Of a DNA stretch of 64,000 bases, positions 1-13,385 are shown piece by piece. The position numbers and the translations under genes were made by a program. Origin of the DNA: Cocos nucifera (taxonomy: Eukaryota; Streptophyta; Magnoliopsida; Arecales; Arecaceae); contig QRFJ01000048.1 of NCBI GenBank assembly GCA_006176705.1, forward strand, positions 1,809,825-1,873,824, written 5' to 3'. Each line of letters begins with the position of its first letter. Positions within the stretch are counted from its first letter, which is position 1. The notes beneath the pieces were generated by a model. That model was not told the origin of the DNA. It saw only the letters and a list, made by a program, of their open reading frames with translations, and did not search any database.

Positions 1-3000
1 TTCTAGAAGTAGCCCTTTCTTGGCCACAAATTTTTCGACAGCCGATCTTTAGACAGGAAGATCCAGGAATAACAGTATTCAATTACCCTTGTGCGCATGT
101 ATAATGTATCACAGCAAACACGGTCACAAGTCGGATGAGGGTGGGATTTTAATCCAGGCCTATCAAACTTCCATTACTCTATAAGGTGTACTGGTCGGAC
201 AATTGTAATTTGGGAGAACTGTGTCATTTTCATCCGAAACTAGTTGGTGATTTTTATAACTCAAAGTGAAGCTTCCTCGTACTATTAAATATCAGCCTCA
301 AGAAAACATGTTTATACCAGTTCAATATATATATATACATATATACATACGCTGGGTTAGATTCATCAAATATGGAGGTGATGGACGATAAACAAGACCG
401 CCAAAACCAGAAAAATCTAATACAGCATGACGTTGCCCGTCATCATCATCCAGCATTCCATATATAAATCTAGAAAGAAACTCGTCCGGCATTTTGTTTA
501 GAAAAAGAATAGATGGGCGCGTTGGTGGAGCAGCCCAGAAAATGAGATCCTTATTCCACTTAATTATAACAATAAAGAAAGACTAATTAGAGCGACTTCT
601 CCACCAACCTCGATGAAATATTAATTTGGAAGGAGAATCTAAACAACTAAAAACAATTGTTCGTGAAGTATAAATTTGGATGAGGATGCCGGTCAGAGAT
701 GAATATGGTTGGTTTACTCTTCCCGTGTTATGAATGGCCATCATGGCCAACTTGGGAAGACTTCACGTGAGTCGGACGTGAGAAACTACTCAAACAAGGG
801 AATAAAGGCTGCGTGCCACAAAAAGTCGACGACAGGAGTGCGTCTATTTCTCAGGATGCCGTCTGTTTTTCCGGTTTACCAAACAAACAAAAAAAAAATA
901 AAATAAAATAAAAAGAAGAACCAGAAAACGTAGTACCAACCGATTTCTATAAGCCCTGGGACTCAACTATTGATCTGATGTAAGTAAGCTTAATTAAGAT
1001 CCTAATATTGCTAGCTTGGACTTCACTTGGCATATGACTAATTCTTGTCTCAAAAGGTCACTGCAGCTATACATGCGGTATTTAATCTTTTATCCAAACA
1101 GAGCCATAGGACAGTTTCAAGAGGTGATGAAATTTTCCAGTGTTTGCAATAGAAAGGGCATTCAACAGCGTGATTACTCCAGATATTATATAGGCTTTGC
1201 ACATTAACGGCTAGTAGCATTTCCTTGAGTTAAGCTAGTACCATACATGCCTTGAGGATTAAAAAAACACTGTTCCCCCTAATTTGATGCTGACCTACCA
1301 CATAAATATTGATATTTCTCCGTCACCGTTGTGGCTGCCGACCTGGATTCGTCATTTACCACAGCGTGGAGCGGGCTCGCGCTGGACCATGACGCAATCT
1401 AATAAAACAAATTCTAGCCACTACCTAACCGAACAGAACTAGCGAGAGCTGATACCCAGCCCAAAACATTAACCCATCCAACCTTGTTTCTCCCCAGACA
1501 CTCACAGGAGATGAAAACAGAGATCTGATGCTTCCATTGGATCTGTTTAAATATCATTAAGATGATTAGACCTAAAATAAATTATCCTGTCCGTCTGAAA
1601 TTTTTTTGAGAAAGCATGCCCATCCAAACTTAAAAAACTCTATCCTTTACTCCCACCCAGTCAATTCAACTGCGAGGATTCCGTCTTTCGCAAGCAAGCA
1701 CTCTCATCTCTCTACCATATTCAAATAAATCTAACAAACTTCTAAACAAATCTCCCAGTTCGTAACTTATTCACTTATTTCCTGCACATTCTTTCCTTCT
1801 ATTCAATAATTTTTCTTTTTTTTAGGGGGAAGATTCTCACTGCCTCCACTTTAGACTTACTGTCAAAAAAAAAAGATCGCTAAATTCATTAAGACTGAAC
1901 TTGACCGCTTCACACTTCTGCCCGTCTAACTCCATTACGAGCAGGGCTCCCTCTTTGTCATGGTCATCTCTTCATAAAACCATCATAAATCTTCCAAACC
2001 TTTAAAAATATCCCAAGATCTCAACGATTTTAATTCCTAATATTATGGACACCCGTTGCCCTGTTTGTAATTTTCCAAACCTACTATTTATTCCATTATA
2101 TCCCCATTTCATTACTTTTAAAAAATAATGTCTCTGTGAATTATTTTAGATAGTGCATATAATCAATTAAAAAATGAATAATGATTTATAAACATTTTTT
2201 AAGAGAGAGAATTATTTGATTTTCTTTTTCTTTTTTTTTTTATTTAATGATTACAGAGAAAACATAGTGTCAGTGCCACCGAACATATCCAATTGTCACT
2301 TGATGATTTGAAGCTAGAAAAATATGAATGGCGGTCCATTTACATGAGTTGATTGCCACCGGCGGGGTTGGTCTTTTCTCTTGAAACTCTTATGTACCTC
2401 AAATCTGAATTTTCCACAACTCAGGTTTCAAGAAAATTTTATATTCATAGAAGACACATCGATTGACAGGTGACATATATGATTTTTTGCATTGTCCTTA
2501 TCAATACCAAATTAATTATTTTCATTTTCAGCCCACATCGTTTGCATTATTTTTTTAGAAGAACCTACCTAAATTTTTCATGACGTCATATATTGCTTTT
2601 CAAATATTTTGCATCTGCTCGTATACCAGATGGAAGTTAGCTCTTATTTCGGCTCTACAATGGGAGCAAACCCAACAAAAATAATTAAATTCAAGTATTT
2701 GGTATCCAATATTTCAATAGACACCCTCAAAGCAAAAATATTGCATCATATCACTTATGTGGCCTATGTTGGTATCATTTGATGTAAACGCAAGACAATT
2801 TTTTTAAAAAAAAAAACTTTTTTTTCTCATTTTAGGCAAATAATAAATTGGAGATCATGTTTGTTGGTGTAGCTTGTCAATTTAGAAGTTTGACCACCAA
2901 CAGTTCTTTCCAAAGAAGACCAGCCTATTCAACCCAATAATAATAATAATAAAACAAGAGAGAGAGAATAGCCCAACTCGTTTTCGCAGCACCGGCGAAT

Positions 3001-3524
3001 AAAGGGCCTACATGGTTAAGATTTTAGGCTACATGGTGGGACGTAATTCGATTTCCATGCTTCTTCTCTCACATCATCCGTTCGACGTTCGCACTCTCCT
3101 TGATGTTCCCGATGCAAATGCAGCATAAATGCTTTACCTTTTACCATGGCTCAGAGGTGGGCAACGCGGCGAAATCCAGTGGTCCACAGCATTCCTCGTC
3201 GAGCGAATAAGATGGTAACTCCTCTTGTACCAAATTGCTCAAAGACCGGCAAACAACATCGTACCACCCCAAAAAAATTTAAAAGAAAAGGAAAAACTGC
3301 CATAGTATTGTAGTGGACCTCATCACAAAAACAAAGGAAAGAAATTTGCAGCAATAAGGCTCCAGCAATTGACATAAATATTGACTAAAAAACAAGTTCT
3401 AAATACATCAATAAAGAATGGAATCGTGGTCCCCGTATGTTCTGTTCTCAGAAGACGTGATAACATTCACCGGTGATTGTGGTGTCAGGTGTTCTGTTAT
3501 CACGATCCCCGTATGCATGTTCTG
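1..3524. other. Gene-free flank (AT-rich)
   Basis: I see no coding exon here with protein-family similarity or convincing splice sites. The sequence is AT-rich with poly-A and poly-T runs and short simple repeats. Its right edge (about 3420-3524) lies just downstream of the stop codon of the minus-strand aspartic protease gene and must contain that gene's 3' UTR. It also contains a small partial copy of the protease's last exon (see findings). The short open frames in this stretch have no family features and I treat them as chance. Confidence 0.6.
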
Positions 3525-6500
3525 CTATCGATATAAGACGGCAAGAACAAAAATATATACAAAGAATACCGCAATGTCAGCTGGCCGACGCTTCCAAAAT
3601 GCAGCGCGTGGTGAGCCACTGACATCCAGCTGACCCGTGTTGAGGTACTCATTCTTACCAGAAGACGTGGTTACATTCACCGAAAGAGAACCTGACCACC
3701 GAGGAGAGGTTATTTTTCATCGAACAGGAGCAGAACAAAATAAACAAAAAGGATCTATATGTGATCGTACGTTGCACTTACAATCGTAATTTGCCCACCC
3801 TATCCGCTGATTTGCTAAATCATAAACAAATATCTTGTCTTTTAAAACGAGATCTGCATAGAAGGGAACGGTATTCATCAAAAAAAAAAAACAAAAAACC
3901 AGTGTAGAAGTAAAACAGCACTGTGGTGCAAAAATAATATTGTGCAAAACTTAAATGTAAAAAGATTGAATTCTACCATACAAAAAAATAAACTAAATGC
4001 TGCGTGCACTTAGGCACTCGCAGTGTCTAAGTATCCTGAAACGTTGGGCATGGCGGCCTCCAAAAATCTAGGCATAGGGACACATACATATACATGGGAA
4101 TATATGTATCTGAATACACATGCATAAATAAATGTGTTTGTGTGTTTTAATAGGTACTCGGAGAAAGAGAAACTCACAATTGTATACAACCACACATATA
4201 TACAATGTAATGACATTTTGTTTAAACTGTTCGTACAAATGTAATACTCTATATGAAAAATATAATGACATTTGGCTTAAAAAAAGTTATACTTTGTATG
4301 GTAAACATAGGACATTTCGTGTTCAGAAAAAATTTGAGGGCACTTTAAGTGAAGCGTCCACTACTTAAACTAAGTACCGTGCATGATACTCTTTTAAAAA
4401 AAAAGAAGGGTAACTAGTATCGGACACTTTTTGCTAACATCAGCAGGATATTTTGAAGTGTTCCGCTTGGATAGCTTGAAAATGGAGGGTCTATGTGACA
4501 GACTGGTGATGATTCAAAGAACTTTAGTTGTATTAGATCAATAAATTTGGCCTTTTCTAGGTATAGACAAAAAATCAACTAGTAATGATGAAGATACAGA
4601 ACAATATCTATACTCCCCATAAACATGAACACCATGCTTAGAATCTATGCAGTAATAGTAAACTAATGCTAATAGATCATGCTGTTCATGGCACATAATT
4701 GCAGGAGCGGAGGCAAGATTTTTCTTCAAGGGGGTTGAGCGAAAAACGTTATAATATTAAATATCACTATATCAATGCCAGCATCTCTATGGTAAAATAG
4801 ATTTTTCGTTTGATGTCTAAATTATTTTGTATCTCTTTTATGTCAAATACTATTATCTCTATAATATTAAATATCACTATGTCTTCTTTTCATCCATCAC
4901 TAGAACCTAATAGCAACCATAAACCTTTACATCTTGGAATGCATACATACACAATATATAGAGAAATGAGTTAGGATATGAAATGGGTTTTTTTAGGAGA
5001 TTTTTTTGTTTACTTACTAATTACAAAAGCACTTTTTGGTCTTATTCGCATGCAATTGAAACACAGATATTATTTGTAAGTCAACGACATGGACAAACAC
5101 CTATTTCTCTCTCTCTATACACACACACACACACATGCACATACTGATGCATCCATGATTTAGTGTCCGATGATTATTCAAGGAAGAAATGGATATGAAC
5201 CATCATTGTTCCATTATTTTATACATTGCCCTTGTTTATATAGTGTAAACCTTTTGGCTCAAACTTAAGCACAAGTCAAGATGACAAAGAAGTGATGGTT
5301 GACAATCTGGTAAGTTCCCAAAGAGTACTCCTACAAGTCCAAAGCTCTATTTTCACCAAATACCACGTGCTAGAAGTATTGATTTTGTTCAGATAAAATT
5401 AGAACAAAATATTAAAGTTCAGAAACCTAAAAATCACAAAGTACTCAAAACTCATCAAGATGAGAATCTTATTTTCCCCCTTATCTTAAACTTTGTTCAG
5501 TCAGCATTAGGAATAAATCCAATTACAACCAGTTGATTGACCATGAAGCATTTGGCATCACTTATTTACAAAAAGGGAAGTTCTATAATTTTTTCTTACA
5601 TTTTACTTGATACTGAAGAGGAAAATCACTACATAGCAGAAGTTTAAAAAAGATAATATTAATAAGGTGCAAAACATAAAATGTTGAGGCTGGAAATGTC
5701 AAACATGGTATGTTACACTAAAGGATTATTTATTAGCAAACTATATGTTAAAATCCAACTCAAAACCTTAAACTAGAAGGTGGATGGGCCCATAAGCAAG
5801 GTTTTATAAGTCCAATGGGATGGAATTTTCTCAGGTTTTTGTAGTAGAATGGGATGCACTACCATCTCTTGGGACGGGGGATATCCCAGGAGACACATTG
5901 GGATGATGTTGGCATCCTACAGGATGTTACACCAGGATCTGAAACCATGTATAGAAGCACCACTAAAGTCCCTGCCCTATCTAATGTGAGATTATTGCAA
6001 CTCTCTCAACACTCGTGTAACACCAGGGATAAAAACCGAAGGGGGGGACATGTGGATTGGAAGTGAGAGTGTTGGAAGATTGGCGGGCAAGAAGGATCGT
6101 GGGCTTTGATACAATGTTAAAGTTCAACCCAAAAGCTTAAGCTAGCAGGTGGACGGACCCACAAGTATAATACACACTATTAAGGTTCCTTCTCTGTCCA
6201 ATATGGGATTATTACCACTCCCTCAACAAAATAATGTGCTCCTAAGTATAAAGCTCACAACATGTCGACTGATACATGATCAGCACTAGTATCCATATGT
6301 AATGAAAAAACTGAGAGAGAGAGAGAGAGAGGAGGAGGAGGAGGAAGGAGATCTGTATATCGATCAATGACACAATACATATAATCGTGTAACCAGTATG
6401 TTCTCACAAGATGCAATCTGTTTGAAAGATTTAGTCCACATACCTCCTAATATCGTTATTCCTTGACCCTGGTTTTTTTGCCAACCAATACACCATATAA

Positions 6501-9500
6501 TAGCATTGTCCTGTACACACAGAATTGAAAATGGTTTTTAAAATAACAATTAATTGACAGCCTATGTGCAATATAATCATGCCATTGCGAAGAAGTAGCT
6601 AGTCTGATGAAGCATGTCAAGAAACTCACAACAGAACCCTGCTGCAAAAGATAGTCCTGAGGCTTCAATGACATGGATGCACCACCCATAAAATTTAATG
6701 TAACAGAAGGAAATGATTCATCAATACTGTTATCAAATAAGAGATGTATTAGGATGATAAAATATTCAACAACTTAAAACAATCTTTAAAAAAAAGTTAA
6801 AATACTTGAAAATTTGAAATGCTAATTTATTATGTAGTAAAAGAAATAAAACCTGCTAGATGTAACAAAACATTGGTTTCCTTTTGAAACAAAGGAATGT
6901 ACTGATGATGACAAGGAAGCAACTACCTGCAAAAAAATAGAAAGGGCATAGTTGGGAAAAATGAGGGAAAAAAGGATTGCAAGACCGATGCACAAAATGA
7001 GTTCATGAATACATATCTTTCATGTTTGCCTTACAATGCATATGCATAGCAAAGGATGCTAAGAAGGATCTATTGGTCAAATCATAATGTTAAACTTGGA
7101 AATTAGCACATCAAAGGAAACTCGGGCAGAGGAAATGAATAGTACAGTATTGAAGAACTGGTTGAGATCATTTGATGTGTGATGCTGGCTGCATTGTACA
7201 AATAAATAATAAATCTTAAGAATTACACATTAAACTCACGGCATTGACGAAAGGATCATAAGCTTCGTCTGCAAGATAAGCTAGTGTGGTGCCTGAATCA
7301 ACAATTGTTCCTTGAGTATTTGATGTTGTAAACACAGAGGAATCAATGGGTACAGTTTGCCCATTGACAGCAATGCTCTCAAGATTCAAATTGTAATGAG
7401 GCCTGGAAATTGAAAAAGAGATTAAAGGAGGAAAAAGCGGTCAGCATCTACAGAAAGGCAGACATAACATAAAATTTGCCTGAAAAATCATCCAAGAATA
7501 TAGGTCAAAACTTTGTCTACTGGTAAATAAATTGAAAAAAATGATCATATGGATTCTAGAAACTGCCTGAAAAATTATGCACAGTTAATGTGAATGTGTA
7601 TTGGTGCACATTAAAGGCATGTAGGCAAGAATTTGCCTGTCCTTCGCAAACCCAAAGTTAAAAATCTCATGAAGATCTCATCATCAAAATAGCCATGAGT
7701 CCTAGTTTGGATTCTTCTCCTTTAGAAAATATGCAATCCCTACCAACTAGATTTTGGGTTTAAGAATGGTTACTCTTCTAAACCAGGTCCAAGAGGGAAC
7801 GAACAAGACAACAAGTTCCTTCAGACATATCATCTCAAATTTGGTTTTAGAAAAAACGTCTGGATATAAGCAACCAACCCATCAGCTCCAATGTCTAAAT
7901 AATCAATACAAAGCAGGCTATGCTGAGAACTTCTAAATGGCGAATAATATGGCTCATGCTCTCCCTTTTAAAGGTATGAGAGCTCAAACCATAAATCATT
8001 ACCAGGTAGTAAAAATTCTTCAATAATCATGACTTCAATATTTTTTAAATTGTATCTATAACCTTTTAACAATGTCAGATTCTAACACTCATATACTTGT
8101 ACTCTAGCACTATGAGTATGTCGAAGAAAATCTGGAATTATGCAAAAATGGCTGCAAGTTCAGGTCAGGCTTAGCCTAGTTCACACTTACATATGAGAGG
8201 TAATTTCATTATCATAGATAAGAGAATTAGCTATATTGCACAGAAATATGAAACTAGACCTCATAATATGTTGCTTGTAAGCCAATGAAATGCTAAACTT
8301 TTATGTGATAGTCTACAAGAATTTATTAATATAGATGGTCCAATCTAGCACGATACATAAAATGAATTGATAAATAAATTGCACAAAGAGAATGATACCC
8401 ACATTATTAGTTTAAAAAGAGACAGTTTTGAACTTTAGATATATTCCAGGAATAATTTGTCCATTAAATATGTCTGCAGAACATGATGGATGCACCCATC
8501 ATTTTCTTTCCTGCTTCTTTCATGATTTTAGGATGGGATATAGGCAAGGAGAAAAAAGGACAAGCTAATATGGAAATCCCATAGATTTAACTAATGTCCC
8601 ATCTAATCTCCCAAAGGAACCAAATTTTCCATCCCTAATTTTTTTTCTTCTCCATATCGAACTCTTCAAATGGCCACAATCTAAATAGGCTCACACCATT
8701 CTCCTTTTGATATAATCATATCTCTCTTTCCTTATTAAATCTCCTCCTTTAATTGCTTTCTTCAACTTCCTCACTTAAGTAGTATCTTCCTTAAAATCCC
8801 CCCTCCCCCCCCCTCTCTTTCTCTCTCTCCACGCACTCCACTTCCAAATGCAGGCACCGACGCTCTTTTTCCTGCAACTGGACACTTCCCAACCATCTCT
8901 CTCTAATGGGTCTTATTATTTTTCCCTCTCTTTGCCATTCAAACATCTTTAATAGCATTATTAGTTGGTGTGTCACTGTCTTTTGGGTTTGGGGTAAAAG
9001 ATGTGCCTTTGCACCACTCATTTCCTATATACAACAGCTCAACAATCTCTTCTCTCCCTCTCTCTAATGGGATCTTGCTTGTTTTCTTTTTCTTTGTTCA
9101 TCTCTTTGCAATCCAACTATCTTTAATAGCAACCTTAATTATATGTCACCATCGCTTGGGAAAGGTTTGAAAACCAACCATACTACAATACATACCTCGC
9201 CATACCCCAAAACATGCCCTGTCAAACCATCTCATATTGGCAAATCATCAATTGATATGAGGATGTACCATGGTACATGTCAAGGTTCGCCATACTGTTG
9301 AGTAACACCCCATACCAGGTGTACCATACAATACCAAGGTTCTATTTTCTAAATTTAATTGTTTCTTATTCAGTTTTGCAATGTTTTAGTTTTTTCATCA
9401 TGGTTACTCAAATGTGCATTACATGTGCCTGCTTGTTTGTTTGCTTGAAGAAAGAAGTTCCTCGATCATAATGAATAAAGCCTTAACAAGACAAGCCTGG

Positions 9501-12111
9501 CCATAGTCATGTCATAAACCTCAACAAACACTTTTTAAGCAAAATAAACATCAAAAAAAATAACAATATTAACCACAACAAATAAAATCAGTAGATCATG
9601 CATGATAGATGTGCCTATCCACATAAGAAGTCATAACATTAAAAAGAATTCTAATGTCAACCACATTAGCAATAATCATTGCAGAAAAGAGCACTTACTG
9701 TGATTGAACAAGTGGGGTATAGACAATCTCCGGTTGTACAATTTCTCCAAGAACCAATATCCCTCCACCATTGTCTGACCCTTTCAAGCAATGAGAGAAG
9801 ACTTTCGGAGCCACACCTATAGAGGATAGCTGTGAAATGACAGATAGATCATGTTGTCCAAACCCAAAAATCCCATCAATAGCCCTATCTGACTTGGTCA
9901 GATCTCCAGACTGTGAGTTGCTACATCTGTTTTAAAGGTAATTCCAAAGCAATAAGTAAATCCAAGAAAATTTCAGCCTCTATCATCTGCTAATTTAAAA
10001 GTCCAATAAGAAGGAAGAAAAGAATAATGTATAATTGCTTCGAATGTCTGACATAAGATGGGCACATAGGAATGCAGCCAATTGCAAAACATTCAGTGTA
10101 ACTTTTTCAATCAATCTTTCATGCTTGACGATATGGAATATGACCTTCAGCATGGATAAATATGTCATCTAATTCAAGAAAACAATATATCTAAAACGTA
10201 CAAATTTCTAGTGAGGAAAAGATTGAATTCCCATTCCTAGGTCCCAGCTAAGGGGGGTGGCATTGTTTAGTTTTTGAAATCAGCAGCATAGGACCATGAT
10301 AGAATGAAATGAAAAGAAAAAGAAACCAGTTCCATCGATATTTCAGCAGATTGGCTTTTGAAAACCCACCATTTTCAAGACCTCATATTTTTAACAAGAT
10401 GTTGATGCATATATCTCTCTCCTCAACGTTTGCCTTTGTCTAATTCATGACATGTTGAACTAAACAACAAAAGGGAATAATTTAAAGCAGTTTTCCTCCA
10501 ATGACTGCCTTATATTCCAGGGTGCATGAAACAAATGTAGAAGGTAAATCCTCTGATGCAATTTCTGTGGATATCAATTGTGTGTTCTTTATGTGACCTC
10601 ACTAATCCATACTTGTTGGAATAGTAAGTCAACGATCCATCATTTTCCATCAACTATCAGAGAATAACATAACAAAACAAATCCAATGTTAACAAACAAC
10701 CATCATGAGCACTTTTACCCGAAAACAATGGTAGCCGAAGAGTTTGCAGTCTGCTCATCCCCAGTGACCGTATCAAAGTATAGCGTGTCGGACACATAGT
10801 ATCCAGAAGTGCCGCTTCCATCACCATACTGAAAAGAGTAACCGCACAGTGAGTTCTGAGAACCGGAAGTAGAGCAGACTGCCTCTCCACTTTGGAGGGC
10901 AGAGGTGCACCCATCATCCGAGCAAGCGATCCGTGATGCAGTGGATGACTTATCAGGGTCGAAGAACTCTAGTTCGATCTGCAAAGAAGGCCAATGATAA
11001 TCAAGTTTTCTCATGAAGCTCAATGATGCAATCCAAACATCTAAAAATCAAGGCATGTACGGAGTCCATAACTTAAAAATATTGATGATTTTCTGTAGTT
11101 TGACGGTATTGGTATCGATATCATCCAAGTAATTAGAGGAGAAGAAAAAGGAATTGAGGGAATGAATGGCCTTACATTGAGCCCGCTGGAAGTTGGGCAT
11201 CCATCACAAGGACTGCAAGTTACCCATAAGATATCGCTGCCTGTATCAATCTGAACATAGAATTCTTTTGAAGGGTTTCCCAATTTCACACGAGTGAAGT
11301 AAAGCCTGGAAATGAATACCCAAAATCAGGACGATTCAAGTCAAGATCGTAACTCAACACAACCCCATCACAATAACCTTAATAATATTATCTTTCCTAA
11401 TTAAAACCAAAAAACATTAAAGAAGCTAAAACGAAACGTAACCAACTGCTTTTTATGCCACAAAACCGAAGTTTATATAAAAACCCAAATCCCCATCATA
11501 CCATACCTTACAGTAGTAGCTAAGGATGACTTGATCTTGGAATATAAATTCCAAATAAGGAAAACTAAAATATCGAAACACAAGGAAAAAGGAACCGGCG
11601 ACGAGCCCAAAAACATAATTTTAAGAGAAATTAGAAAGAAAGAAAAATAAAAGGAAGGAAAGAAAAAAAAACAAGGGAGTCCATCCATCTTCTCATCGAT
11701 CACAATCCCCAAGAAACCGAAAGAAGAAAAAGAAAGAACCAAAGAAAAGAGAAAAGAAGCCGCCCACCAATCTCCAATCCAGACCAATAATTAAAAAGAA
11801 AAGAGACAAGGGATCTCAAAAAGTTACCCTACGGTGAACGGATTCGCGGAGCCCTCGACGGGGAAATCCACGACCCCGGCGACGGTGGCCGGCGACGACG
11901 AGGAGGACCCCAGCAGCATCCGTCCATGGCGGGCCCGGTCCCGAGCCTTGAGGTGCTCCAACGCGACCCCCCGCGCCGGCACGGCCCTCTCCAGCGTCAG
12001 CTTCGCCGGGAATCCCCCGCCCGCCGCCGCCGCCGCCGCCGAGAACACGGTCAGGTGCGCTACAATCACCGCCGCGGCCACCAGTGGCACGATCAGTGGC
12101 GGCGGCTTCAT
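3525..12111 (-). CDS. Aspartic protease (pepsin-like A1 family, A36/A39-like), ten exons
   Basis: A complete spliced gene. Exons on the minus strand: 12111-11828, 11305-11176, 10978-10719, 9926-9699, 7402-7240, 6926-6853, 6726-6630, 6510-6444, 3853-3782 and 3691-3525. All introns are GT-AG and the reading phases close exactly, giving 1542 nt and 513 residues. An alanine-rich hydrophobic signal peptide (about 1-30) precedes a propeptide. The two catalytic motifs are intact: D-T-G-S at residue 115 (exon 2) and D-S-G-T at residue 336 (exon 5). Paired cysteines of the plant atypical aspartic protease type follow the first motif. The protein ends in a hydrophobic tail (about 497-513, DIAVFFVYIFVLAVLYR), fitting membrane or GPI anchoring as known for Arabidopsis A36/A39. 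The start was chosen because a signal peptide follows at once and a TATA box lies about 155 bp upstream. Exon 1 is much more GC-rich than the later exons, a usual monocot gradient. Substrate is unknown. Confidence 0.93.
5746..6238 (-). mobile_element. TRIM-like miniature LTR retrotransposon
   Basis: Two related terminal repeats face the same way. The right copy, 6115-6238, is the 5' LTR on the minus strand; the left copy is 5746-6011. Both begin TGTTAAA and end CAACA on the plus strand, so on the minus strand they start TGTTG and end AACA. Beside the right copy, 6101-6113 reads as a minus-strand primer-binding site like TTGTATCAAAGCC, close to the initiator-methionine tRNA type. The left repeat carries about 145 extra bases (about 5797-5945). 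There is no coding capacity and the internal part is only about 100 bp, which fits a TRIM. No clean target-site duplication was found. Confidence 0.55.
6313..6345. repeat. (GA)n followed by (GGA)n microsatellite
   Basis: A run of GA dinucleotides grades into GGA trinucleotides, inside intron 8 of the aspartic protease gene. Probably length-polymorphic. Confidence 0.9.
7403..9698 (-). other. Intron 4 of the aspartic protease gene (2.3 kb)
   Basis: The donor at 9698 and acceptor at 7403 link exons 4 and 5. The content is AT-rich with a pyrimidine-rich tract at 8795-8830. A segment at about 9175-9345 is rich in short GGTAC/CATAC words and resembles material in the RZ1-type gene's long intron (about 60760-61400), suggesting a shared dispersed repeat. 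No exon of another gene is visible. Confidence 0.6.
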
Positions 12112-13385
12112 CTCCCTCTCCTCCGACCCCAAGAACGCGAGAAAGAAGAAAATAAATGAGAATAGAAGAGAAGAGGCCTCTTTTCTTCTACTTTTTCGTC
12201 CGAGCGAGGAGTTCATACGAGGGCAAAGAAAGGGAAAGGAATTACGTGCGACGCCGCGTGCTCGTTTATACGTCGCCTCTCCTCCCCTTCCCTCTCTCCA
12301 TTTGACCCGTTTGGTGGGTTTAACCAGCCTTGGGGAAACGCGGCTTGGCTGCCCGTCCCAAGACACCCATGTATTGCTGTCTTATGACGTGTCTGCTTCT
12401 GGTTGGCCGGTTTCACAGAGAATTTAGGGCATTTAGATGGGTCCCACTTACGTATTCTCCCTTCTGTCCTGTCGCGTACAAGGAGATATGGTTGCCGGTT
12501 AGGTCTTCGGCCGCCAGCCGTCGTTACTTGTAGGAAGGTTGATGGAATGGGATTAAGAGTTGGATGATAAACGGGCAATGATTGCATAAGTTGTGTTCCA
12601 AAAGAGAGTGAATAATTACACCCATCTTTACTTCTCGTGTCTTGCGTGACGATATATCATGATCGTATCCATATATAGATAGTATTAATTAATGTCTAAT
12701 AATGCATGAAGGCATGAAACTTTGCGCGGCAAGTTGTCGCCTGGAATTTTATACTGTGTTGGTGGTCTGGAGGGCCGCTTCCCGCCTGCTTCTCCGATTT
12801 TTTTCCCATTCTTCATCGTTTTTATACATCTTTATACTGGCGGCATTCGACATGGTCTACTCAATTAATTTTTCCAAAAAATTATATGGTGGACCGAAGG
12901 GACTAGTAACATCAATTAGTTGGGGCATTCCAATTGAAGAAATAAGAATAGCTTTCATATCCGGAGCGTATTGGATCCATGGACCATGATTCGCTCTTCC
13001 ATTTTTTTTTTTTTTTTTTCCCCACACTTATATACCATGCCTCGTCTGAGTCGGATCATATACGTTAGTACTGCATCAATATTAATCCTTTTACCACGAA
13101 GCGACATTATCACTAGGTGCTGATGGCCATGAGCAGAATTCTAAGATCATATCGACTCAAGGAGCTCTTAAATCAATCTCGTACATGAACATGAAGTTTC
13201 TTAGTTGGCCAAGCAAATTGACAACTCCTTGAAATAGATGCTATTTTTTTTTTAGAAATTAACTTTTACTGTATAATAAATTAGAGGTCCATGATGTGAT
13301 TACGATGCTGCAATTCTTGATAATATATTGCCATTGGCGGAATTTGGATCAAGTATGGCCAGCTATGTGTTGTGAGGCTAGCTTC
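12112..13385. other. 5' flank of the aspartic protease gene and intergenic DNA
   Basis: Proximally this is the GC-rich promoter and leader of the minus-strand protease gene. Beyond about 12600 it becomes AT-rich, with a poly-T run near 13001-13019. The overlapping plus-strand frames at 11834-12427 are antisense shadows of exon 1 and the leader. No separate gene is supported. Confidence 0.6.
12265..12270 (-). promoter_or_regulatory. TATA box of the aspartic protease gene
   Basis: On the minus strand the sequence reads CGTATAAACG in a GC-rich setting, 154-159 bases upstream of the ATG at 12111. Transcription would start around 12235-12240, giving a 5' leader of about 125 bases. Assigned by position and motif only. 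Confidence 0.5.

Larger units (their letters stand above)
3854..6443 (-). other. Intron 8 of the aspartic protease gene (2.6 kb)
   Basis: The donor at 6443 and acceptor at 3854 join exons 8 and 9 in phase 1. The intron is AT-rich. It holds a TRIM-like element (5746-6238), a (GA)n/(GGA)n microsatellite at 6313-6345, a short (AC)n run near 5123-5134, and a segment at about 4703-4745 resembling a dispersed plant repeat. No other coding sequence is visible. Confidence 0.75.

Noticed and set aside
521..608. 10-bp inverted repeat (GTTGGTGGAG / CTCCACCAAC) with a 68-base loop
   Set aside because: Too short for this spacing in 64 kb to mean much; no element ends or gene nearby.
4703..4745. Segment resembling the end of a dispersed plant element
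   Set aside because: Only one end is visible, with no second terminus or duplication, so no element is called.
11834..12427. 197-codon plus-strand open frame
   Set aside because: It is antisense to exon 1 and the leader of the aspartic protease gene; its openness follows from GC-rich codon use on the other strand.
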